Notes: generated from the sequence alone by a model not told the origin. A stretch of DNA of 64,000 bases from Druceiella hillmani (GCA_039881145.1 JAYKKI010000006.1:10734501-10798500), one strand, 5' to 3'. Positions 23,800 to 37,865 are shown, numbered from the stretch's first letter. Made by a program: numbers and translations.

Positions 23800-26700
23800 G
23801 AAATATTCCTGAGGTCATAAAACAAAATTTATCGTTTAATTGTCTGCTAGATGATAAAATTGGAATAAAGTTTCATAAAAAAAGCTAATTAATTTTTGAT
23901 TAAACTGTGCTAAATTATTTCCCTGAAAGTTAATTTATTTTCACTAATTTTTTTCGCAAATCAAAGTGCCATTCAAAGACTGGATTTTTATAGCTCAGCT
24001 AATATTATTTCTTTTTATTTAGACCATTATATAGAATATTTCCGAAAATAGATTTATTATTAACATAAACTCATTAATCTTGTCATAGAATATACTTATC
24101 ATTTTGATTTCACGAAAAGTGTTGTGCTTACGTCTACGACCTCCGTTTCATTAAACAATTCTTCGAATTAGATTAATTTCATTTTTATACTTTTCACATT
24201 CACATGTCCGAACGAGATTATTTTATCAAACGCTGGTATGCCTCACTTAAATATTTTCGCCTGTCGTCGATATTTTTTGAAAAATTATAAAACATATTAT
24301 TACACATGAAAATCTCAATAGTCTTTATTTCCGTCCCATTATTTTCGCAAAATTTCGAGGATACATATAAAGAAATATTAGATTATTTATTATTATGTGA
24401 CTTATCGACATCTATTCGATACATTTCACAGAACTAACATGAAATCATTGCAATTTATCTGATAGTTTTCACGTGACACCATCATCAGACGTCCTGTATT
24501 TAACGGCAGGTCCAATATTTTTAGCTATATTTTAAGTGTTTTCCCGGATCAAGACCTGTTTCGTATTTCTGGAACTTGTTACTGAAAAGATTGTGTGTGT
24601 TCAATGAGAGCCGATGGCGTCCACTTATCAATAAAAAGTAAATAAAGGCCATAACCAAATCCAAGTTTCTTGGAAATAAATGCACGCTTAAAAAAATATT
24701 GACAGTAATTATGAGTTCCAACACATAAGTTGTGGAACACAAAGAAATTACTCTTTAAATTAACAAGAAAAACCATATTTTTCTTATTTTCTTTATGTCC
24801 GAATTATAAAATCTCGTATTTATTTCATTTTTACGTTATCTGTTTCTTAGGAGGAGGAAAAATTGGGCATTCCTACAGTCACAAGACACCACAGTGTTCC
24901 AATTTATGTTTAAAAATATTTCTATGGCCATATCATAAAATTTCCTTAATGTTACTTCAAAATACAATGATCTAAACAACTATATCTAAACAACTATCGC
25001 TCGTAAACAACTATAATGTTAAAAAAGTTATGATTGTGAAGAAAAGAATAACTGGAAAGGTAAATAGAGAAGAAAGCGTAAGAAAAGAAAGAAAGTTCTA
25101 CGCAGAGAGCCACGAGTTAATATAGGAATAAGCGAAAGATTGTAACGTAAGAAACCATGAAAATAGAAGAAATTGTATGAAAGAACATATGAGGATAAGA
25201 GAAACGAGACAAAAGTGCGTCAGTATAGAGAAGTAAAAGAAGAATTCAATCGTTGCTACTTACGCTCTTAAGAGTTTGAAATTAAGATCCTTCAACCTTC
25301 AAATAACCTTCAAAGTTAAACAATTAGATACGGCAACTAATAATGATATTTTTATAAGAATTTTATTTCAATAACCTTGATCAAAACGATCAAAAGATAA
25401 AATTAAGACAATGGAAATATGTTACGCAATGTGATTGGTGTAATATGAGATGTTTGCATAAAGGCAGTGGATGTTTTAGAAGCTATTAAAGAATGGCATG
25501 AACTTGTGACAGGAAGCTGTTAATACCAAAGATTATTTAGTTCGTTGACTTTACGGTCAAGTTCGTTTATCTTGTAATCTGATAACGATCATCGGTGTAA
25601 ACTCGTTGGATATTACACACGTTATGTGACAAGCCAAACAACTGTTACTACTACCTAATACTATTTACGCGTATAATGAGAATGCATGGTTTTTTCTTTT
25701 AAGTGTCTAAAATTGTACGTCGAAAAAAATTAACAAAGGGGAACAAGATTTTTATTCATAATATAGGGAACTGGATTGTTCAATCATTAGAAAATAAAGG
25801 CTATGTTATAAAAATAGAAAATAACAGGAAACAATTGGTATTTTTGGAACACGAAAACAAATATTTCAACGACTGAAAATCAAGAAGGCATAAGAAATAA
25901 AATACAATTGGTTATCATAATGCCAAACAATAAATCTATCTTCTTAAACGCGCATATATTATAATTTTAATAAATCAAGAATTGTTAAAAAGAACTAAAA
26001 ATAAGAATAAAAATGTCACTAATTATATAATAACTTTTTGGAAACCAATATAAAAGATAATCAACTATGATCGTTTTTTAAATATGGTAGCCATAGTCGA
26101 AATGACGTTTACAGTAAAATAAACTCCTATATCAGGATCCCAACACCAATAGTTCCTAAATGTGGTCAATAAAGATAGCCGATTGCATAGTTCATCAGCA
26201 GGAAAGTCAGAAAAGCTTCTGCATTAGTAATGATTCGCAAATAATAATATCATCATGAATGTGTCAACGTTTATACGAGGGTACAGAAAGTTCAGGAGTG
26301 CAGGAGTACAGTAAGAGTAGTAAGTTTTTAATTAGAAGTGTGAGCAGTATCTAAAGTGTGAACTTCATCAAACCGATACCATCGTTTTTCATGACAGTGA
26401 TACGATGAATATGATTTTTTTCTCCAAACGAAACCCCTGTTGTACTGCAAGTATTTGTTTACTTTGAATGTTTTTGTAATGTTTCTTCTTATATTTTTGG
26501 TACTATGCTTACTTCTATTTCCACTATTTTACATCTCGAGATGTTATTGTTGATCTTCCTAATTTAATATTTTACCTTCCTCGTCATCGCTGTTACCTGC
26601 AATAACTTGACATTTGTTTCATGCTGTTGTAAAATTAAAGTTCTTTTAGCACTTTATGATTTTTATGTGACTTTTGTCTATCACTTTACTAGACCTATGA

Positions 26701-29700
26701 GTTTCATGTATTGGTATTTTTACCTGTATATCGAGGATATAAAGGCACACATTTTGTAATTTTGTGGTCGTTTTATTTTCTTGTTTTAAAGAGTTCCATA
26801 GAAATGGCATCTGCAAACTCTGAGGAAAAATAATATGAATTATCACAAAAAAATAGAAGATTTCTCATTTGCCTGAATTCACGATTTAAATAAAGCTTTT
26901 AAGAAGTTTATTTTTTAATTTTTTCTACACAACTGTTATTTTGATTCCAACAATACCTAGGCTCAACGCTATAGACTTTTGCCAGTATCTCTTTCGGACT
27001 TATATTATTTAAGTGATGATATCTATGAATTTAAAATTTGTTTCCGTAAATTTCACCTCCTATACGAAAATTACGGCATAACATCTTATTTATATTCATG
27101 TAATCTCAATAATGAGTAGATTAATTAAAATAATAAATAAATATAAGCACTTAGAAAGCTATTTTTTCATAGATACAGCGAAAGGTTAGTTGCACTAACA
27201 TACTGGTTAGGTGACTTCTTTATGGCATGGGATATAAAAAATTGTGTTGTTGTAATTTATTATATTGTCATCCAACATTACAGAGGAATGACCGGCCAAG
27301 TCTAATGCAGTTCTTGACTTGTCATTGACCTTTGCGATTCTAAAAATGTTTATAGTGGCGCTTAGTTTGCGTATTTTGCAAAATTTTCAATTTACCCCTC
27401 AACGGCTCAAAATGTTTGCCTAGTGCAAAGTTTAGGGGTGGGTTCTAATGGATAATTTACCAGTACATGTTTAGTACTGAAAACCCCATTTCAGAATTGA
27501 ATTATACTCAGAATCACTTCGATAATATACTAAATGTAAATACGAATTAGAAAAAAGAAGCACGGGTGAGGATATTTAATAATAATTTTTGTATCGTCAA
27601 TTACAGTAGTATAGATATATTTTAACCTGCTATAAAATCAAACAATTATTTTCTTGGAAAATTAAATATGGGAAAAAAAAGAGATGAAAATTCATATTAG
27701 ATTAGCAAGGAAAAGTTTGGAGGATTGAGTAACAAAGGTAAATGTATTGCAATTGGTTAGAAAGCCTAGTCATAACTACTAAAGATGATTTCTGATTATA
27801 ATCAATGAAGAAAACTCTATTTTGGACCAAACAATTAAGTTGTCAAATTTACAGTTGCGAACCATTTCAAAATATCTATAGGTTTATTAATTAATTTCAT
27901 ATTAAAGACTTCTAATAATACATTTAATTAATATATACTGAATTAAATATACATAAAATAAATACATAACAATATTAATTATTATTATTATCATTCCCTA
28001 ATGTAGTTATTAGAACCCTGCTTAAAATCCTCATAAGAAAACATTCACCGGAGAAGATATCTTGTGTTTCATCTAAATTGATATCACTAACGATCAAACT
28101 AAATGTTTATTATTAAACGTACAATAAAATAAACATGTAATTTCCTTTATAAAAATGTCTGCTTTTTCGAAGGATTACCTATTTTTTTTGATAACAGCAA
28201 TGTTGGATGATATGTTTGAGATATGGATAACCCAAAAATTAAATCATCTTACCTGCAAATCAAGTCAAATTGATGAGAAAATGAATAATGAGAACACTAG
28301 ATATCTGAGCATATGAAAGCTATTGCAGAGGAGTTCAAAGTACTATGTTCCGTTGTCTGTACGTCGTATTCTGAAGTATTTGATGTCAGCTTACACGTAC
28401 GTTTTAGTCGGATTATAGGTACATCTTAAATCGCATTATAAGTACACCTCACGTTTTAGTTTAGGTACTTTTTTGACAATTCTGTATAATTTGAAATTTT
28501 TATACTTTCTCACTAATATTCATGACCAGTGGAGAGAGAATCTTATTTAATTTTATAAAATTTTTAAAGATAAGTTCCAAGACAAGAAGAATATTATTTT
28601 GCAGCATTTGTGCAAGTACAGATCGTGCTAGATATAAATAATACAATAAGCCAAAATGTAAGACAGAGATAACAAATGATGTTAGAGAAGCACACAAAGT
28701 CTTGTACGGTGACATTCGTACCCTGAGAATCATAATTAAGCAGCTTGGTCGCAAAACTATCTATTTAAAAGTCAAAGAACTCGGAGCACTTTGGAACCGG
28801 TAATTTTTATTACCTTGCTGATTCTTCCATAATGACGCTCTTTGATAAGATGGGTGGATTCAAAACAATATTAGCCAATAAAAGCATAGAAAACGAAGGT
28901 GGATATATGAAATAAATTTTCAATAGTTCTGTGACTATAATTGTTCTATAACACGATATAAATTTGAATTCGAAATTTGTCATGTGTTTTGAGAACAAAA
29001 CATTTTTTAGGTTGTTTTCATCTAAATAATTCAACCGTTCATAAAAAACTCGAGTAAAAAGATGACCGCGAGTTTTTGACTCCATTGAGGCTGTAGAAGT
29101 TCTGATCATCAAGATACATCATGGTTCTAAGGCGATTAGATGTATCGATGCAGTATAATATCTCGCAAGTTTGCAGCTGCATCGTATTAATTTTGTGTAA
29201 AAGACTTTACATCAAACGGATAATGATGACGTTGGCTCGCTACCATAATAATAATCTTCCATTATGTTATCATCATTAGATAAATTGTTGTTATTGTGGA
29301 TAAAGTAATTATGAAATTTAAGAGTATCTGAAAACATCGTGTGGGATAAAATAATCTTTATGAATAAGTACTACTGCTTTAGTACTGTCTAAAGTGCTTG
29401 AACGTAACGTAATGAATGGAATTTGGAATTTCATACTTAGTAGAAGTTTTTCGGTTGTTTCAATTTAACTTTGAATTTAACCACCGGAAGCTTTTAAGTT
29501 CTTTTTACTATTTAAGCTGTTTAATGGGTGATAAATCCTGCCTTTGTATAGATTGAATGAAAAACTGGAAAAGGGATTTTATTTGGTCTTGGTTTATTTT
29601 TAGCAATAAATATCCTTACGAATAAAAATTTTGGGTGTTTTCTTGTCTTGAGTTATCCGAATAAATTATTTATATTATGTTGTCGCATAAGTCTCGAAAA

Positions 29701-29879
29701 AATAAGAAAGATAAAAAGCATTTAAGTGCACTAGAAAGAGGATTTGATAGATTACCGAGTTTAAATAGTCATTAAGATTAATGTATGTGAGTCAACGAAA
29801 AGAAAATGGAAATATCCATTATTACTGCTGTTTATTCTGTCTAGTTCACTCAATAAAATTCAACGAACGGGAACTAGAG
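23800..29879. other. Long AT-rich stretch without recognised genes
   Basis: Six kilobases with no repeat array, LINE or transposon motif, or splice-flanked exon that I can support. 25020-25250 is strongly purine-rich on the plus strand (GAAAAGAATAACTGG and AGAAGAAAGCG runs). A 44-codon stop-free stretch near 28670-28800 has no recognisable domain. This could be intronic or intergenic DNA. Confidence 0.45.
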
Positions 29880-30075
29880 AGCTAATGACCGACATGTTAC
29901 GTCTACAATTAAATTGATCCAAAGCGGCAGAATGCAAACGAACATTGCCAAATCGGGTGGCACGGTGACAATGGAGGCACGATTGTCTCTGTGCTCGCCG
30001 CCGTGCCAATCGGTTCCGGCCACTGCCTACTTTGAACTTTTCGCGCACCGACTATAATGATGTGCACGCTGCAGT
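29880..30075. other. GC-richer island
   Basis: G+C and CpG rise (GGTGGCACGGTGACAATGG, GCTCGCCGCCGTGCCAATCG, TTCGCGCACCGAC). Overlapping open frames on the minus strand are short and anonymous. A regulatory element is possible. Confidence 0.3.
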
Positions 30076-30139
30076 TTATATTCAGGAATATACCTTTTCT
30101 GTATGTCATTAAGATTGATCAAAGTATAAAACGATTCTG

Positions 30140-30450
30140 TAGATAAATCAGATCCGTAAATTTATATTGCAGCTTATTGGTGAATTGTCAAATGTGTTTA
30201 TTCCATTTGAATGTACGAGTATATGTTTTCATTTTGTAGCGAAACTTTGACATGCTCGCTATCATATTTAATGAAAATCCATTATCCAGGTCATATATTA
30301 AGTTAACCTCAATGAGGAAGGTAGAGACAATACTGGTCCGTACGTTTATATTACAACTTATTAACGAATTATAGTTAGTTTATTCCATTTAAATTCAAGA
30401 GTATATATTTTATCATGCGTTAACGTAAATTCAAGAGTATATATTTTCAT
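30140..30450. repeat. Diverged direct duplication, about 200 bp apart
   Basis: 30150-30230 and 30338-30412 share TCCGTA, TTTATATTRCARCTTATT, GTTTATTCCATTT and GAGTATATRTTTT in the same order. A third fragment, AAATTCAAGAGTATATATTT, follows at about 30427-30447. Confidence 0.65.
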
Positions 30451-30595
30451 TAACGTGGAAATTTTAGAGGAAGAAAATTAAGTACTCAAAAACTTTTTTA
30501 AATTTTAAGAATAGTGTGGGGTATCGTTTATCGGAGTCGATATCGATTACCGTTAATAGTGAGGTTTAACAATTTCATAATACCTGTCGCATGGA

Positions 30596-30597
<2 letters not shown>

Positions 30598-30660
<63 letters not shown>
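30598..30660. repeat. Compound (TA)n(TG)n microsatellite
   Basis: About 20 TA repeats run directly into about 10 TG repeats. Confidence 0.95.
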
Positions 30661-31379
30661 ATAAATACGTGAAGTTAATTTATCTTACTGATGGATTATA
30701 ATTATTATAACGGATTATAGTATGATGGATTTCTTTATATATACATCAATTACCGTCTTATAAAAATGAAATGCTTTCGTAATATTCGTATAATGTGCAT
30801 TTTCGCGACAAATGTATTTAAAACACTTGCCAGCTATTAGTTGAACTGGCATAGACGGTACGATATACAGTAACTTGGTACTTTCTACTCTCGTTTCAGG
30901 CAATTATAAAAGACTAAAACGACTAAGAGAGACAGGCGTCGCGTTTCATACTATGTATAAATTGTAAAAATATCTTAAAATTCTCAATTCAAATTTTCAG
31001 TCTAAACTTTTCATTTATATAAATACCCTTTATAATAATAATAGTAACGGTTCAATCTTGACGTCATAATCAAATTTTACGTTTTTCTTACAAGTCAAAC
31101 TGGCATATTTTAAGAGAAAAATGAATGAATGAATATTTATGTGTTAAAATAATTGAAAGAAATTATCGAAGTCGTTTTGTTGAAATAACTTCCCTTCCAA
31201 ATGCGAATAAGGTTTTTTTCTTAAATTGTTCGACGCGATTTGAGGAAAAATACATGCGAACATTCAAAATTTAAAATTGTTTAGTGTCTCGGTGATGTAC
31301 TATCAAACATTTGGCAATACCGAATTTTCGAAGGGTATTATTGAAATTCTTCTATCGTTTCCTACTTCATTCGAAAGTA
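30661..31379. other. AT-rich spacer
   Basis: No repeat or exon signature seen. Confidence 0.4.
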
Positions 31380-31930
31380 AACATATTAAGACATCCGATA
31401 TAATTCGTTCAGCTATTGGCCGTAGGAAGGAAAGCCAACACTCCCTCACCTCCTGCCGGTAGGAAATACCGCGTCGTTATAGCCATCTAAACAATTGAAG
31501 CTGACAGCCGGACGCACAGACCGACGGTCTATGAATCCGTGCAACATCGCGGATTAAATAATTATACAGATAATGACTTTCGTTATCGTTGGCGCAAAAA
31601 GAAAAAGTGAGCATTTGTTTATGCTCGCGAGTGCGTGTCCGTCCGGCACTGCGGTCCTTGAACCACACCGCCGACTCTCTTAATGTTTTTATTAGACGTC
31701 TGATGGTGCAATTACGTATAAGTACTGGCGACACAAAGATATTTTAAATTTATTGTAAATATTAAGACGGCGATCGGTCAATTGAACAAGAAACTTTTTT
31801 AAAAGTTTGAAACGACTTGTGTTTCTTTTGACTATGACGCCCACAATATACGAATGATATATGTCACTTATCATTTTTCTTTAGGAATAAATAATTTATT
31901 CGTCGGCAGGCGCCCGACGTAATATCACAA
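31380..31930. other. GC-richer zone, possible regulatory DNA
   Basis: Two CpG-richer stretches (about 31410-31560 and 31615-31690, with GCGAGTGCGTGTCCGTCCGG) lie within AT-rich DNA. The 85-codon minus-strand frame at 31477-31734 has no domain and no splice support. Calling it regulatory rests only on composition. Confidence 0.25.
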
Positions 31931-34260
31931 GCGTGGATGTAGAGCAGATGATTCGTAACACACGTAATGTAATGAGATGACGAGCGGCATAATCTTGATT
32001 AGTTAATAATTGTTATGACTATTTTCTCTATATATTTTATTCCAAAATTTGAAGGTAAAGTGAGACGGGGACTCATGACAATTTAAATGCGCCACATAAT
32101 TAGACGGTTCAAGTAAAAGTTTTAATAATGGAATTCAAAATAAAGAAAATCTTGTTTCACGTGATCACCGTAATAAATGTTAGTAAAGGTTGTAGTTTGA
32201 TCCGAAATAGTATTTTCATTGAGAATTTAGTTTGGTACTATATAACTGATATTAGTAACATAGTATTTAGTTTAAAGTATGTCTTTAGGCATAGAGTATG
32301 AATTATTATGCTTTTAAGCGGCGATAATGGGAGCGATAGCTTTATGTAAATGATTTATTTTGTGGAAGCGGTCAACGAAACCTCACTCCAAATTATATCT
32401 CACGAAAGCTATAAATGTTAAATATATTCGTTTAGCATGCAATGAAATATGATTAATTACGAAACATTGATTTTTATTTAATAACTTTGAATAGAGTACT
32501 GAGTTTATGTGGTTAAGCGTAAGATTGCATTAACTTTCTCGAGTCAACATTACCGAGTTAGTTTTAAAATCTTTAAAGTCACAATTGTATAAAGAGGTCA
32601 CGGTTGTGAACTGGTTCATTGTGATTGTACATAAAAAATGAGAAGAAAAGTGTCTTCTGTGATATCAAATTTGTAAACGAAACGTTTTACTTTATTTTCG
32701 AATCCTTGACGCAAAAAATGTTCTTTATTTAGTTCCCAGAAAGACAGCTGGGAGGCAGCTCGGTGTCAGGGAGGAACAGATCTTAAGTAATGCGGTTTTC
32801 CTCATTCTGTTAACTATTTGAATCGATGGAAAAAACGTGAAACATCAGTAGCTAATATTTTATTGCTTTTATAACGAGCTCCATACTTTACCTGTGAATA
32901 CCTGGAAAGGTTAGAAAATTTTTAAAATTAGTAAATTTCACCGAATCAGAGCAAGCTACGGGTCTTAATTATACGTTTTATTCATCTGATATATGATGCA
33001 GAGATGATATCAGCTAATTAAATATCTGTTGTTTAATATTTTTTGTTCATTTGTTATGAAATTCATATTTAGATCTTAGTAATAATAGCAGGATGGGCCA
33101 CAAATGCAAATAGCATTTTTTGTTCTGACTGCTCTGAAGTTAGGCAGTAGAAACATTTTTTAAAAAATCTTCTAATGCTTTTCTCGTTTTGAAATTTTGA
33201 ATATTATTATTTTTTTCAAATAAGTTCGAAATTTTAAAGTGTATTACTTTTGGAAACATCATTTTACGGTTGTTCTTAGCTGTGAGTAAAACTTATAGCG
33301 TTTTTTAATAAATGACGAAATAAGAGAATTATGTAGAAATAATTTTGAAATTTTGGATCTATCTATGTCCGGAATAAGATACTACTGCAATGGAATATAG
33401 GACGAGTAGAAACTCGGCGAGATAACGGAGTGCCGTCTCGACACGTAGTCGCGATCCGGTGTCCCGATACCGCTGTCTACTCTTTCGGTAGGGACATTAC
33501 GATAGTAGGTAGGTCGTGCACTTCTAAAAACTCTTATGTATAAGTATATAAGCTCTTATGTATAAGTATACGAGATTAAGTTTACAAAAATTTGAGTTTC
33601 TACGTAAGTAAACGAAGTTGGAAAATTTAAATTAATTTTACTATTGGAGTCTCAAATAAGTATTTTAAAGAGATAATATGTCTACTTTTTTGAAGAAAGT
33701 CTTGATTGAACCAAAATTAATTTTTGTGTTGGCTAATTAAAAAGAATTTCGTACATTTGAGCAAAACCTTATTTGTATTATAAATCCTTATTAAAAAAAC
33801 GGAAATCATTAATTTACTAGTATAATCTAATCCTCAAATCAAAATGTCTGCATATTAATTACGTTGGTTGGGAACAGTTACTTAATAATAAAAAAAAACT
33901 AATTGGAGGAGAAAGAGCACATTCATTTTAACATACATTGCAATTCTTAATAGTGTGCGTCTAAAGTAAGAAGTTATTGCGTTGTATTAGGGCGTTTTAC
34001 AATTTTGCGAGATAAATAAATACTAAGGTAAATGATGACGTAATAATACAAAAAAAAGAACAAAGCAAAAGGTATAGCCATAATCGAAATAGGAAAAGGC
34101 CATAATCGAAATAGAATTGTTTTTATATAATCTATATTTACTAATGGTTTTAAGACGCTATTTTTTAAAATATGCCAGCATTTGACAGATCGTTCTAGTT
34201 TTAAATACCATTTGAAATTTACGAGTGTTCGTTTTTCAAATATATATTTTATAATAATTT
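31931..34260. other. AT-rich stretch without recognised features
   Basis: CTCTTATGTATAAGTATA is duplicated in tandem at about 33529-33570, and CCATAATCGAAATAG is duplicated near 34080-34110. A CpG-richer patch lies at 33400-33510. No genes were seen. Confidence 0.4.
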
Positions 34261-34480
34261 GATCACGTGATTAATCCTACAGTGCCAGTGCGTGAGTATT
34301 ATTTGTGCATAAATTAATTATTAATAGCGGAGAGTGTTTCCGTTGGAAATATTGCTGAATATTAAATGAATATTGAATAACGCGCACGACATTAGCGAGT
34401 GTCGTTGTTAGTGGACGCAGCTGCCGTAGAGGAGTGTTGCGCAACAGTGTTGCGATTCAACAAAAAAAATATAAATCTTT
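34261..34480 (+). promoter_or_regulatory. Possible promoter and 5' UTR
   Basis: This contains the E-box palindrome GATCACGTGATT, then a CpG-rich stretch with AACGCGCACGACATTAGCGA and GTGGACGCAGCTGCCGTAG, leading directly to a candidate start codon and a consensus splice donor. The composition change and the splice donor suggest a transcription start region; the exact start site is not determined. Confidence 0.3.
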
Positions 34481-34486
34481 ATGGAG
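34481..34486 (+). CDS. Candidate first coding exon end (Met-Glu, then splice donor)
   Basis: ATGGAG is followed immediately by GTGAGT, giving the consensus donor AG|GTGAGT at 34487. The exon ends in phase 0. Joined to the exon-like segment at 45786-45831 it gives MEDWLIGMASSYLDSLR followed by one base of the next codon, so the frames agree. With only two codons this rests on the donor, the CpG-rich upstream DNA and frame agreement. The protein is not recognised. The alternative is that the ATG in the next exon is the true start and this exon is untranslated. Confidence 0.3.
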
Positions 34487-35415
34487 GTGAGTGCAACATT
34501 GTGAGATGTTTTAACGTTTTGTTGTTTTTATATTTGTATCTAACAATGCTTATGCTTGTGATGTTGCTCAAGAGTTGAATTGTTGGATTTTGCTTTATGT
34601 GGATAAGCCAGTTATGAATGCTCGTTTTTTAGGTGACCCCGTCATTTGTTTTTGCGCATTCATTAGCGTTAATATATTTAGTTATAAGTTTATTTATTTA
34701 TTATAAAGATTTACTGTCTGTTGAGTAATTGCTTCTAAACTAATTTATGACAGCCAGTCGAGCTTAATTAGCATATAAGATCAGTGTCATGGTAGAACAG
34801 AGATGAATTTAAATTTAAGACAGTTTTATTTGCTTTAAATCTAGTTGATTTAAATTATGTATACATATAGAATAATTTTTTTTTTCGTTTGAAATGAATA
34901 TATTATATAAGACAGGAATGAGGAATATTTGCGTTCTTTAATTTGGTATGTAATTTCTGATATTGGTGGAATACCAAAAATTATGATACTAAAATTATTT
35001 TTCTCTTTTAACCAACTTAGAATCTAATCTAACATCTTTCGGAATTCTTGATGGATTTCCAATAACCATTTGATATTTGCGTAAACTTTTCGGCAGTTTT
35101 TCTTTATTAATTCGTTCAGTATCTTTAAATTGTGATAAAAAGTTTACATTCAATATTGTAAAATTCTTTTTGTTTCACATTAATTTCTTAATTTTTTATA
35201 CTTTCGAAGTCTTCTCAGAAAAGTTTTTAATTTTTGTAGCACTTTTTTATACAAAATTTGTTATAGATTTACTTTTTAAATATACACATTATGATTATAT
35301 TTTACATGAGGGGGCCGTTATAATTAAAAAGGAGAAGATAAAATACTGGCAAGTAGGAATATTGTTTAAAGACATTTTAATTATCAAGTTAAAACAATAA
35401 AGTTGACATATATTC
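34487..35415. other. AT-rich stretch, possibly intron
   Basis: If the exon pair is real, this is the start of an intron of about 11.3 kb. A 107-codon frame at 35077-35400 is Phe/Ile/Lys-rich with no domain, and I take it as chance. Confidence 0.4.
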
Positions 35416-35505
35416 TGATTGGCTGTAAGAAATTGCTCTTGTAGCAATAAGTTCGCCATATGTATCAATTAGATACATTAAAGTATAGAAATAAATGTAA
35501 ATATA
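35416..35505 (+). mobile_element. 5'-truncated SINE/LINE tail fragment
   Basis: The order of blocks (TTGGCTGTAAGA, ATTGCTC, GTAGCAATAA, CCATATGTATCAATTAGATA, an AAGTATA tail and A-rich sequence) is the same as on the minus strand of the SINE at 57390-57610. Only the 3' part is present, as expected for a 5'-truncated retroposed copy. Confidence 0.75.
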
Positions 35506-35788
35506 AATAAGGTCTGACGTTTATAAAATTTATTTTTCCTTTATTGCTCACATCTAAGATACCCGGATATGCGAAATATTTTAGAATGGTAGGAGTTTTG
35601 GCTTTTTATAAATGCATTTATACAATAACACATTGTTTATTTTATCTGCCTAAGATGACGATCTTGATCTTGACTGTTCTTATTGAGTTCCATTTATGTG
35701 ACTAGGTATAAGCAAAATAATGGTTACTCGCAACTTATCAAACGCCCACAAACAACAGCGATGATGTACGCATATAAGATAATAGAAG

Positions 35789-35900
<112 letters not shown>

Positions 35901-36019
35901 ATATGAACTAATTTAATTGAAGTAATTTACACGTACAAATAGTCAAGTACTAATTTAAAAAATGGTTGATTTTTTCTCTAATCGTAATGATAGTCCTCTC
36001 AATTCATTTTCCTTTTTAA

Positions 36020-36505
36020 TACGTGACAACGTCTTATAAATCGATTAACACCGGCTGTACGCATGAAAAAGTGTCACGTTCCGCCTGAGCATGAGCGTGC
36101 AAGCGAGAGCGCGGAACAAGTGACAAAGAGGCACGATCGGCCCAAGCGTCGGAATTTATTTCAAGACACATTACACTTGAAACACTCCCCTTGATTTCGT
36201 ACTTTTCCTATAATCGTCCTATCCTTAACAGAATAACGCAGATTGGAAGATCTTAAATATAACATATGTATATAATTGTAAATAAATTGTTAATAGCACA
36301 TTGTTACTTGTAATTAATCTGTATAATTTAAGTAAAACAATATTTGAATTAACGAGTGTAAATAAATGTTAATTTATCGAAAAAATTGTAATTTTCAATT
36401 AACTCTTTCTTTGTATTATACAAAATAATAATAATTCAATTTAATTCATAAAAGTATGCAATTTTTCATCAATGTTTTTTTATGACGTTATCACGTAAAA
36501 CTATC
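36020..36505. mobile_element. Possible small inverted-end element
   Basis: TTAATACGTGACAACGTCTT at the left is mirrored imperfectly by TATGACGTTATCACGTAAAA at the right (about 36480-36500). Inside, 36072-36124 is CpG-rich with its own imperfect inverted repeat (TGTCACGTTCCGC against GCGGAACAAGTGACA). The layout resembles a MITE, but arms are short and mismatched and no target duplication is seen. Confidence 0.35.
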
Positions 36506-37380
36506 GTCCGTAAACCGACTTTACAGACAACCAATTTTTTTTAATATACAGACTTTGTTATAGTTTATTTTGAAGTATAACTTCCTTAGGTAAGATGCAT
36601 CATCACACTGGAATTAAAACAGCCGTGTGACGCGCAATCTTATATTCAACTAGCTCCATCTGTTGACTCCGCTAACAAATAACGTACACGCATACACGTA
36701 TGAGCGATCTTTAAAGAAGTTATTTTTTCGACGTGCAGATACATACACTATTTCACACCATTTTTATCATTCTATATTTTGACTAAATATGCGTTCCTCT
36801 TTATTTTTATCTCCACATTCTCTATGGGTCAATCATGAATTACTACTTCATAGAACATATTTTATTTATCAAAATAAAGCAGAGTTTTTTATGATCAATC
36901 AGACATATATTTTTTGTTTAAAAAATCTGAAAAAATTTGATTGACCTTCAGAACACCTTCAAGGATGGAAGTGAATAAATAGCCTGATTGGCATTATTTA
37001 AACACACAATACGTTTACAAGTTAAACTGACAAGCACAATGATTTTATGTCCATAGAGATGAATTCACTATCAAATGCCATTGTTGTCGCTGTAAAACAA
37101 TCTTAGATAATAGTAGAACGATAAAATTTTCAAACCATTCCATTTTTTAAACAGACATTTCAATCTTTAAAAACAATAAATTTGTTGTTATCTGTATAGT
37201 CCTCAATAAAATACTAACTAAAAAAAAGCAAGAAAGCTCTAAATATTTCAAAAATATTATTTTAAGCTGAACCTTCAATATTTAATAGATCCAAATAAAA
37301 TTGAAATTTGGACTATACTTACTTATTTCATTAGGGTAATTGTTATTGCTTTTCGTTAATGGAAGTTATTCCCTAATGCT
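36506..37380. other. Spacer without firm features
   Basis: 36510-36540 (ATCGTCCGTAAACCGACTTT) and 36625-36720 are CpG-richer and read like fragments of a dispersed repeat. No further evidence. Confidence 0.3.
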
Positions 37381-37865
37381 ATTCCGATTGTTAAATTTAT
37401 TCCTTTATGGAATAATACGGAACATACAATAGGTTTCCCATAGGAAACGTATATTCCGATTGTTAAAAGGGATAATTGTGTATTCCGAATTATTCCTTAT
37501 ATGAATTATATGGAATACACAATACGTTCCATATAGAACACGTATATTCCGATTGTTAAATATATAATTGCATGTTCCATATTACTCCGTATATGAATTG
37601 TATGGAATACACAATACGTTCCGTATTAAAACGTATATTCCGATTGTTAAAGGTACAACTGCATGATCCGTATTATTCCGTATATGAAATATAAGGAATA
37701 CACAATATATTCCATATAGAATACGTATATTCTGATTGTTAAAGTTATAATTGCATGTTCCGTATTAATCCGTATATGAATTATATGTAACAAACAATAA
37801 GTTCCGTATTAAAAACGCATATTCCAATTATTAAACGGAATAATTGTATGTTCAGTATTATTGAA
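37381..37865. repeat. Tandem array, about 92-bp unit, 5-6 copies
   Basis: The landmark ATTCCGATTGTTAAA recurs at 37381, 37453, 37545, 37637, 37729 and 37821 (the last two copies with a base change). The first unit is about 72 bp and the others 92 bp. Each unit contains palindrome-like parts around TTCCGTATATGAATTATATG and ATACGTTCCATATAGAA. Confidence 0.85.

Noticed and set aside
28500..29112. Neighbouring minus-strand open frames of 84 and 100 codons
   Set aside because: No recognisable domain or splice signals linking them; composition follows local DNA.
35077..35400. 107-codon plus-strand open frame
   Set aside because: Phe/Ile/Lys-rich composition follows the local AT bias; no domain, no splice context.
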